A stretch of DNA of 5,332 bases from Kiritimatiellales bacterium. Its GTDB lineage: Bacteria > Verrucomicrobiota > Kiritimatiellia > Kiritimatiellales > Pontiellaceae. The notes beneath the pieces were generated by a model that searched no databases, was not told the origin of the DNA, and worked only from the letters and a program-made list of their open reading frames with translations. The position numbers and the translations under genes were made by a program. Positions within the stretch are counted from its first letter, which is position 1; the number at the start of each line of letters is the position of its first letter. Below are positions 1 through 5,332 of the stretch, piece by piece. The stretch spans positions 1 through 5,332 of the forward strand of contig JAUXGY010000154.1 of the NCBI GenBank assembly GCA_030621805.1, in the 5' to 3' direction.

Positions 1-2463
1 AACGGAAATCGCTTCACGTTCAAGATCTCTTCGGGGGGTGCCCTTCAGGCGGCTAGCTCACCCAGTGCTTTTGAGCCGGGGTCGTGGTATCATCTGGTTG
101 CTACGTATGACCAAAAGAAAGCGGCGCTTTACATTAATGGGAAACTAAGTCAGTCGATCCCTCTCTCGGGGCCGATGGTTCTGCCGGATATTCCGACGCC
201 TTTTGTGATGGGGGCCTATAAGGACAAGGACGAGTTTTATCCAATGAAGGGCGCCATTGCGTTTGCCCGCGTCTACCCGAGACTTCTTTCAGAGGACGAG
301 ATTAAAAAACGCGGAGCTGCCAGCGACCAAAGCATCCCTTTTGCGGTGTATCCGCGCGTCACGTTTCCGGTTCAGGGAAAAGCACTGGTTCAATGGCAAT
401 CCACGCAGCCCGGCACAGGTAGGGTGGCCTATGGAACGGACAAGACGCTGGATAAAATGGCCCGTTCAACGGCATCGGGAGGCGAACATTCCGTTCTGTT
501 GGAAGACCTTAACCCCAAAACCACATACCGCTATCGCATTGTGATGGAAACCGCGGAGGGCAAACGCCGACTCAGCGATATCCAGACGCTGGAAACCGCC
601 ATGAATTTTAGTCCGAAACAATCCGCCGTGCCGACCGATACCGATCCTTCCATCCGGGAATATGCGAATGCAGCAATCACTGCCGCGCCCGATGTGGCCG
701 GATATATTCTCGTTCTCGGCCTGAACGATGGCTCGCTGGCGGCGGAAATTGCCGGCACGTCAAAATTCCACGTCATCGCGGCCGATACCGATGCGCAAAA
801 AGTCAGTGCGGCACGGCAACGTTTCTATAAGGAAGGTTCTCTGGGGCACCGCATCAGCGTGCTTCATATCGAGAATTCGGCAAAAGTTCCATGGGCCTCA
901 TGCATGGCCGATGTCATCCTTACCGAAGTCGAAAAACCACCGGTGACCGCATCGGAAGTGGCGCGTCTTCAGCGCCCAAAAGAAGGTGTCGTTCTGTTGC
1001 CTAACGTGCCATCCATTAAACGCTGGGCAGGGAGCGCTTTAAACCTTAAGCCCTCTGGAAAATATCTGTTTACAAAGCGGGGCGACCTAGAGGGTTCGAC
1101 GGACTGGACCCATCAGTATGGCAATTCCATGAACACGGCTTTCACGGATGAAGCACTGGGGGGAGTCGATAAAACTGACCATCTTACGCTGCAATGGATC
1201 GGTCATCCGGGGGGCGATTTCGGTGTCGACCGTAGCCCGCGTATGCCGGCACCCTTGTCGGCAGATGGTCGCCTTTTCCATCAGGGGCTGAACCGCACTA
1301 TCGCCCTGAACGCCTATAACGGCGCGGTGCTCTGGTCTATGGAAATTCCGAGCCTGCGCCGTGTGAATTTGCCGCAGGATTGCTCAAACTGGACCACCGA
1401 CGGAGAGCACCTTTATATCGCCATCCATGAGCGGGCCTGGGTGATTGATGCCAAAACCGGCTCACTCAAAAATACCCTGCGGCTTCCCGCACGCCAGCGG
1501 GAAGACCATGATTGGGGCTTCATCGCGCAACATGGCGATCTCCTGATTGGCAGTTCGGTCAAGAAGGCAGGGGCCTATCAGGATTTCTGGAGCAGCGCCT
1601 CATGGTATGACGGTGTTGGGGACCAAAATGCCATTGCAAAGGTTTGCAGCGATGCACTGTTTGGGTACCGCAAGTCAGATGCTCAGGGAATCTGGGCATA
1701 CGAAAAAGGGCTGATCATTAATAGCACGATTACCGTGCATGATGGAAAAATCTATTTCCTGGAAAACCGTAACGCGGAACTACGAAAAAGGTTTACGGGC
1801 CGCACCCCCGATCGCCGACTTTGGCTGGACTTAAAAACCGTTTGTTTGGATGTCGCCAGCGGAAAAGTGGTCTGGGAAAAAAGTATGCTGCCTCTTAAAC
1901 ACCTGACCGCCGAGCAGGGCTTCGTGCAGGTTGCCTATGGACTGTATACCAAGAAAGGGTATTTAACCGTGCTTTCGGAAGGCCGGGTGTCCGATGGAAA
2001 AACCACAAAACAAGGGGACTTCCAGCTCACGCTTTATGATGGCCGGGGCGGGCAGAAGTGGCACAGCACCCTGCCATGGCGAGCAAACCATCACGGAGCA
2101 CATATTGCCCATCCCGTCGCAACAGAGGATTTTATTTATATGGACCCGCACATTATCAAACTTTCCACTGGAAAAGCGGAGGGTCGTTTCGGGCCGCGTG
2201 GCGGTTGTCCGACGGTTGTTGCTTATCGAGGCGCACTGGTTTTTCGCACCATGAATGCCAATGGCAAGGGCTGGGGGCCGCTGGGCTTTTGGAGCATGGA
2301 TAAAAAAGAGGTTACCCGTATTGATCGACTCCGCCCCAGCTGTTGGCTGAACTTTCTTCCCAGTCAAGGCATGTTGCTCATGCCGGAAGGCGGGGCTGGG
2401 TGCTCCTGCGGCGGCTGGATGGAAACCTCCGTCGGCTTCCTTCCTTCCCTTTCAGAAAACTAA
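1..2463 (+). CDS. LamG / FN3-like / methyltransferase-like / PQQ beta-propeller multidomain protein (5' end missing)
   Basis: Reading frame 1 is open from the first base to the TAA at 2461-2463, giving 820 visible residues; the true start lies upstream, so the ATG at 175 is internal. Residues 1-105 are the end of a LamG/concanavalin A-like fold: W29-YHLVATYD, L43-YINGK and a closing strand with 'LLSEDEI' (95-101). Residues 114-199 resemble the FN3-like N-domain of purple acid phosphatases (W132, YG at 144-145, 'LNPKTTYRYRI'). Residues 219-362 look like a class I SAM methyltransferase fold, with a degenerate glycine loop G240-LND-G244, acidic D262 after strand 2, and 'ADVILTE' (303-309). From about 363 to 820 there is a PQQ/BamB-type propeller with blade ends such as 'LNAYNGAVLW' (436-445) and 'LDVASGKVVW' (616-625). 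The C-terminus carries C736, C781, C801-S-C803 and a His cluster (H697, H698, H701, H704). LamG and FN3 modules imply an extracytoplasmic protein, though the signal peptide is outside the window. Methyltransferase activity is doubtful. Molecular function is unknown. Confidence 0.95.
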   Translation, partial: NGNRFTFKISSGGALQAASSPSAFEPGSWYHLVATYDQKKAALYINGKLSQSIPLSGPMVLPDIPTPFVMGAYKDKDEFYPMKGAIAFARVYPRLLSEDEIKKRGAASDQSIPFAVYPRVTFPVQGKALVQWQSTQPGTGRVAYGTDKTLDKMARSTASGGEHSVLLEDLNPKTTYRYRIVMETAEGKRRLSDIQTLETAMNFSPKQSAVPTDTDPSIREYANAAITAAPDVAGYILVLGLNDGSLAAEIAGTSKFHVIAADTDAQKVSAARQRFYKEGSLGHRISVLHIENSAKVPWASCMADVILTEVEKPPVTASEVARLQRPKEGVVLLPNVPSIKRWAGSALNLKPSGKYLFTKRGDLEGSTDWTHQYGNSMNTAFTDEALGGVDKTDHLTLQWIGHPGGDFGVDRSPRMPAPLSADGRLFHQGLNRTIALNAYNGAVLWSMEIPSLRRVNLPQDCSNWTTDGEHLYIAIHERAWVIDAKTGSLKNTLRLPARQREDHDWGFIAQHGDLLIGSSVKKAGAYQDFWSSASWYDGVGDQNAIAKVCSDALFGYRKSDAQGIWAYEKGLIINSTITVHDGKIYFLENRNAELRKRFTGRTPDRRLWLDLKTVCLDVASGKVVWEKSMLPLKHLTAEQGFVQVAYGLYTKKGYLTVLSEGRVSDGKTTKQGDFQLTLYDGRGGQKWHSTLPWRANHHGAHIAHPVATEDFIYMDPHIIKLSTGKAEGRFGPRGGCPTVVAYRGALVFRTMNANGKGWGPLGFWSMDKKEVTRIDRLRPSCWLNFLPSQGMLLMPEGGAGCSCGGWMETSVGFLPSLSEN

Positions 2464-2474
2464 CCCTGGATTTT

Positions 2475-3713
2475 ATGATGCGCTATTTAATATATATTCT
2501 AACGGCTCTCTCTCTCGGACTATCGAACCTGCATGCCGAAGATTGGACAACCTACCGCCACGACAACCGACGCAGCGGTGTCTCCACGGAAACGCTCTCT
2601 CTCCCTCTGCAGGAAGTCTGGAAGCATGACGGCGGAACACCCCGCCAAGCGTGGAGTGGACCTGCCAAATGGGATGCCTATTCCGGCAACGACGGATTGC
2701 AGTCGATGCGTAATTTCGATCCCTGCCACTATGTCACGGTTGCGCAAGGAACGCTGTACTATGGCTCGTCCCACGATAATGCGATACATGCTCTCGATCT
2801 CGCAAGCGGTTCGGAAAAATGGGTATTCTTTACGGAGGCTCCGGTCCGCTTCCCTCCCACCCTTTCCGAAGGGCGAGCCTTTGCGGGTTCTGACGACGGG
2901 AACATCTACGTCCTGCAAGCGGCCGACGGCAAGTTGCTTTGGAAGGATCAAGGGGCTCCCGATCAACGCCGTATTCTCAGCAACGAAAGCCTGATCTCCC
3001 TCTGGCCCGTGCGCACCGGTGTCATGGTGCATGACGGAACGGCCTACTATGCAGCATCCCTCACGCCGTGGGAGCCAAGCTGGCTCATTGGCATCAACCC
3101 GACCAACGGCAAACGCAAGTTTACGGCTGAGCACCAAGGGATCACCCTGCAGGGCGCGTTGCTTGCTGGTGAAAAAAAGGTTTTTGCGCCTCAGGGACGA
3201 CTCTCTCCCCTCATCATAAATCCCAAGACGGGGGAAACTGAAGGCGGGGTTGGCCATGCGGGCGGGGTCTTCTGTATTCTGACCGAAGATGACAACCTTC
3301 TCGCCGGACCCAACAACCAGCGCGAAGCCGACAACCAGTTACGTTTGATCAATGAAGCCGGGCAACGGACGGCCACCTTCAACAACACCGCTCGTGCTGT
3401 GGTTGCGGGGAAAATCGCTTACCTGCACAGCGGCGGAAATCTGAAGGCCTTCGACCGCGCAAAGAATGCGGGTGGTGCGGCTCCCGATACCTGTTGGCTA
3501 TGGAGTACCCCGCTCCCCGCTCCCCACGAAATGATCATTTCCGGGGATCTCGTTTTCCTAGGGCTGGATCAACAAATCCTCGCCGTCTCTACCAAGGATG
3601 GCAGCACCCTGTGGACGCAATCTCTTCCAGGAAAAGTGTATGGACTGGCCGTCGCCGACGGTCTCCTGATTGCCTCGACACACCTCGGAACCATCCACGT
3701 CTTCGCCCCATGA
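2475..3713 (+). CDS. Exported BamB-like PQQ-repeat beta-propeller protein
   Basis: This 412-residue protein begins with MMRY and a hydrophobic signal peptide, probably cleaved after H20-A21, leaving a mature start at 'EDWTTYRHDNRRSG', the usual opening of BamB-like propellers. Blade signatures include 'IHALDLASGSEKW', 'IYVLQAADGKLLW', 'ILAVSTKDGSTLW' and a closing 'GLAVADG' (390-396) strand. Conserved-looking blocks are 'FTEAPVRF' (119-126) and 'SLISLWPVRTG' (172-182), which I recognise from planctomycete propeller proteins. I see no heme CxxCH motif, so it is more likely a structural or binding propeller than an alcohol dehydrogenase. The frame stays open upstream to an ATG at 2343, but that would overlap the previous gene by about 120 nt and bury the signal peptide; ATG 2475 or 2478 is preferred. 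A weak GGA at 2468-2470 lies 7 nt before ATG 2478, so the second Met may be the real start. The gene begins 11 nt after the previous stop and ends in a 4-nt overlap with the next gene. The partner or substrate is unknown. Confidence 0.94.
   Translation: MMRYLIYILTALSLGLSNLHAEDWTTYRHDNRRSGVSTETLSLPLQEVWKHDGGTPRQAWSGPAKWDAYSGNDGLQSMRNFDPCHYVTVAQGTLYYGSSHDNAIHALDLASGSEKWVFFTEAPVRFPPTLSEGRAFAGSDDGNIYVLQAADGKLLWKDQGAPDQRRILSNESLISLWPVRTGVMVHDGTAYYAASLTPWEPSWLIGINPTNGKRKFTAEHQGITLQGALLAGEKKVFAPQGRLSPLIINPKTGETEGGVGHAGGVFCILTEDDNLLAGPNNQREADNQLRLINEAGQRTATFNNTARAVVAGKIAYLHSGGNLKAFDRAKNAGGAAPDTCWLWSTPLPAPHEMIISGDLVFLGLDQQILAVSTKDGSTLWTQSLPGKVYGLAVADGLLIASTHLGTIHVFAP
3710..3713 (+). other. ATGA stop/start overlap (translational coupling)
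   Basis: The TGA stop of the propeller gene (3711-3713) overlaps the ATG start of the next gene (3710-3712). No convincing Shine-Dalgarno sequence precedes this ATG (the preceding bases are pyrimidine-rich), so termination-reinitiation is the likely way the downstream gene is translated. This ties the synthesis of the two exported proteins together. Confidence 0.8.
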
Positions 3714-4825
3714 AACGAATCAAAATTTTCTGCCTCTTACTTCTGATGGTGGCTTGCGTTGGCAAAGCCTGCCAGGTTCCCGTATTCCGTTTTGCACTGG
3801 AGCGATGGGAGGCCGATCCCTTTCATCTGTATGTTCTGCACCGCGAGCCGTTGGCTCCGGATCTCGACCGGTATTTGCAGAAGATAGAAGAAGAACTGCT
3901 TCAAAAACCGGCGCCCGCCAACCTGCAAATCGAACAAATTAATATCTCTCTGGTCTCGGAAACCAGAACCTTGTCCATTCCCGGCATGGAGCAGGTGGAA
4001 AATGATCCGAGTTTCCTTTTGCAGGCGCCCGCCACATGGAATGTGAATGAGCCCATCTGGGCCGGGCCGGCCACTGTGGAGACCCTCGACCTCCTGCTCG
4101 ATTCTCCTGCGCGGCAGCGTTGTGCCGAGTATTTGCTCGGCGGGGCTTCCGTGGTTTGGATCCTGATTGAGTCTGGTGATGCACCGGTTGACCACAAGGC
4201 GTTGGCTCGGCTCCAGGACGGTTTGGCGAAGGCGGAAGAAATCATCCAGCTTCCCGATGGGGTGCTGCGCCCCGACGAGGTGGGGCAGGCCATGGGCGAC
4301 ATTGACCTCGATGATGTTTTACGTTCACCCATTCCCCTTAAAATTGCTTTTGAGGTGATGCGTATCCGCCGCGATGATCCCAAGGAAGCCCTTTTTCTCA
4401 AGATGCTGGTAGGCCCTGCGGGATTCCCCGACACCGGTCCTTTAGTTGTGCCGGTGTTTGGCCGAGGCCGCACCATGGGCTTGCTTCCGGCGGCGCGCCT
4501 GAGCACCGCTGGAATCATCGCCGCAAGTACCTATCTGTGCGGGGCCTGTTCCTGTCAGGTGAAAAGCGGAAACCCCGGCCACGACTTGCTTTTTAAGACG
4601 CCTTGGCATGAGCACCTTCATCACGGACTCGTTGTGGTGGAGAAAGAGCTTCCGCCGTTGCCGAGTACCGGCGATTTGCTCCCCGAGCGCCCGACGGATT
4701 TCCAGTCGGATCCGACGGTGCCGACTCCCAAACGTCGCTTTTCGTTTGGAGGGTATCTTGTGGCCGGATTAATTATATTTCTCGGCCTTGGCAGTCTGAT
4801 CGTGTTCAGTAAGAAAGGGGCCTAA
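3710..4825 (+). CDS. Exported, C-terminally membrane-anchored protein of the 'VPVFRxALERW' type
   Basis: A 371-residue protein of unknown function. The N-terminus MKRIKIFCLLLLMVAC is a signal peptide; cleavage after A20 would leave C21 at the mature N-terminus, although a lipobox-like LMVA-C16 is an alternative. The mature protein opens with 'CQVPVFRFALERW' (21-33), a signature I associate with PVC-bacterial proteins encoded beside ABC permeases. Other blocks are 'SVVWILIESGD' (147-157), 'PIPLKIAFEVMRIRRDDP' (207-224), a second VPVF at 247-250 ('VVPVFGRGR'), C277-GA-C280-S-C282 followed by 'NPGHDLL', and H300-E-H302-L-H304-H305. After a Pro-rich linker (about 310-345), residues 349-366 form a single membrane helix ending in SKKGA, so the bulk should lie outside the membrane with a short positive cytoplasmic tail. 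A thioredoxin-like fold, possibly duplicated, is conceivable but not shown. The start at 3710 is chosen over the in-frame ATG at 3494 because of the signal peptide and the ATGA overlap. The gene sits 3 nt before the permease gene, suggesting a partner subunit. Confidence 0.93.
   Translation: MKRIKIFCLLLLMVACVGKACQVPVFRFALERWEADPFHLYVLHREPLAPDLDRYLQKIEEELLQKPAPANLQIEQINISLVSETRTLSIPGMEQVENDPSFLLQAPATWNVNEPIWAGPATVETLDLLLDSPARQRCAEYLLGGASVVWILIESGDAPVDHKALARLQDGLAKAEEIIQLPDGVLRPDEVGQAMGDIDLDDVLRSPIPLKIAFEVMRIRRDDPKEALFLKMLVGPAGFPDTGPLVVPVFGRGRTMGLLPAARLSTAGIIAASTYLCGACSCQVKSGNPGHDLLFKTPWHEHLHHGLVVVEKELPPLPSTGDLLPERPTDFQSDPTVPTPKRRFSFGGYLVAGLIIFLGLGSLIVFSKKGA
4814..4820 (+). promoter_or_regulatory. 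Ribosome binding site of the permease gene
   Basis: AAAGGGG lies inside the last codons of the upstream gene, 8 nt before the ATG at 4829. It is the clearest Shine-Dalgarno-like purine run in the window and supports this start, which is only 3 nt after the previous TAA. Confidence 0.6.
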
Positions 4826-4828
4826 GAC

Positions 4829-5332
4829 ATGCACCTTCTTTCCCATATTCCCCGCGAGCTGTTGCACCGTCCGGTCAATAGCTTGTTGGGTGTGCTGGCC
4901 GTGCTCGTGGCGGTGATGGCATGGATTGCTGCCATGGGGAGTATGAAACAGTTCGATGTCGATACCGCCGAGGAACTGGAGAAACTCAAAGAAAAGACCG
5001 ATGTCGAAATGGCGAAGCTCGAAGACGATATTCGACGTACGATGAAGGGGCTGGGTTTTAATGTGTATATTTTCCCGAAAAATGAAGAACTCTGGGAAAT
5101 CAAGCAGCGCGGGTTTGCCGAGGAAACCATGCCTGAGGAATATGCAGCGCGACTGAGCGAGAGTCGGATTCTGACGATTAATCACATTCTCCCCCAGCTG
5201 AGCCGCCGTGTTTTCTGGGAGGAGGGCAACCGTTCCATTCTGCTCGTTGGGATCAGTGGACAAGTACCGCTTTCTCACCGCGCATCCACCCAGCCCATCA
5301 TGGAGCCTCTGGAGCCGGGAACCGTCTTCCTG
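4829..5332 (+). CDS. ABC transporter permease, FtsX/MacB-like (N-terminal part, 3' end missing)
   Basis: The frame is open from ATG 4829 to the last base, giving 168 residues with no stop, so the gene continues beyond the window. A short cytoplasmic stretch 'IPRELLHRPVNS' (7-18) leads into one membrane helix at about 18-38, the standard start of FtsX/MacB-type permeases. A charged, probably coiled-coil segment follows (45-73, rich in Glu and Lys), then an extracytoplasmic domain with 'FNVYIFPKN' (77-85), 'INHILPQLSRRVFW' (117-130) and 'RSILLVGISGQVP' (135-147), which resembles the MacB periplasmic core where the substrate or partner is met. Such permeases normally have further helices at the C-terminus and work with a cytoplasmic ATPase, which is expected downstream. 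The start is supported by the AAAGGGG ribosome binding site and 3-nt spacing from the anchored protein gene, its likely partner. The transported or mechanically coupled substrate cannot be told from this fragment. Confidence 0.88.
   Translation, partial: MHLLSHIPRELLHRPVNSLLGVLAVLVAVMAWIAAMGSMKQFDVDTAEELEKLKEKTDVEMAKLEDDIRRTMKGLGFNVYIFPKNEELWEIKQRGFAEETMPEEYAARLSESRILTINHILPQLSRRVFWEEGNRSILLVGISGQVPLSHRASTQPIMEPLEPGTVFL

Noticed and set aside
1207..1214. Run of six G as a possible frameshift or phase-variation site
   Set aside because: The frame is intact on both sides with continuous propeller sequence, and a run of six is too short to argue for slippage.
2343..2474. Upstream ATG at 2343 as start of the second gene
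   Set aside because: It would overlap the first gene by about 120 nt, adds a basic, low-complexity leader unlike the family and hides a good signal peptide that begins at 2475/2478.
2464..2474. Promoter or terminator between genes 1 and 2
   Set aside because: The gap is only 11 nt and shows no hairpin or -10/-35 elements.
2520..3257. Minus-strand open frame of 245 codons
   Set aside because: It is fully antisense to a well-supported propeller gene, and its product shows no domain or signal I recognise.
3494..3709. Upstream ATG at 3494 as start of the third gene
   Set aside because: This stretch lies wholly inside the second gene, and its translation is rich in Arg, Pro and Ser as expected of an out-of-frame shadow. 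The ATGA overlap and signal peptide support 3710.
3710..3772. Lipoprotein signal in the third gene (LMVA-C16)
   Set aside because: The -3 position is Met, which is unusual for a lipobox, and the protein already has a C-terminal membrane helix. Ordinary cleavage after A20 fits better; kept only as an alternative.
3901..4518. Minus-strand open frame of 205 codons
   Set aside because: It is antisense to the anchored-protein gene; the Ser/Arg/Pro-rich product is typical of a shadow frame.
4769..5278. Minus-strand open frame of 169 codons
   Set aside because: It is antisense to the junction of two genes and to the permease, whose product has recognisable features; the antisense product has none.

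Overview
The window reads as one tightly packed, plus-strand operon segment of four genes with almost no intergenic DNA; both ends cut through a gene. The composition of the proteins (a LamG-type lectin domain, a methyltransferase-like fold fused to a PQQ-type beta-propeller, a second BamB-like propeller, a 'CxVPVFRxALERW' protein and an FtsX-like permease) is typical of the Planctomycetota-Verrucomicrobiota-Kiritimatiellota (PVC) bacteria. I lean towards a Verrucomicrobiota or Kiritimatiellota genome, but this rests on remembered family resemblance, not on a search.

Layout: (1) 1-2463, the 3' part of a large multidomain protein: LamG fold, fibronectin-III-like domain, Rossmann/methyltransferase-like domain, then a beta-propeller ending in a Cys-rich signature. 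(2) 2475-3713, an exported single-propeller protein. (3) 3710-4825, an exported protein anchored by a C-terminal membrane helix; it carries the VPVF signature twice and a CGACSC plus His-rich segment. (4) 4829 to the window end, the N-terminal 168 residues of an ABC-transporter permease of the FtsX/MacB type. Gaps are 11 nt, a 4-nt ATGA overlap and 3 nt, so cotranscription is very likely. The promoter lies upstream of the window and any terminator downstream.

Inferred cooperation: all four products appear to work at or outside the inner membrane. Genes 1 and 2 look like the two halves of a propeller-methyltransferase-propeller protein that, as I recall, is a single chain in many planctomycetes. 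Genes 3 and 4 look like the accessory protein and permease of an envelope ABC machine whose ATPase should be encoded just downstream. No function has been assigned from the sequence; an envelope assembly, export or surface-remodelling role is the most that can be said. I see no RNA genes, mobile elements, CRISPR arrays or long repeats.
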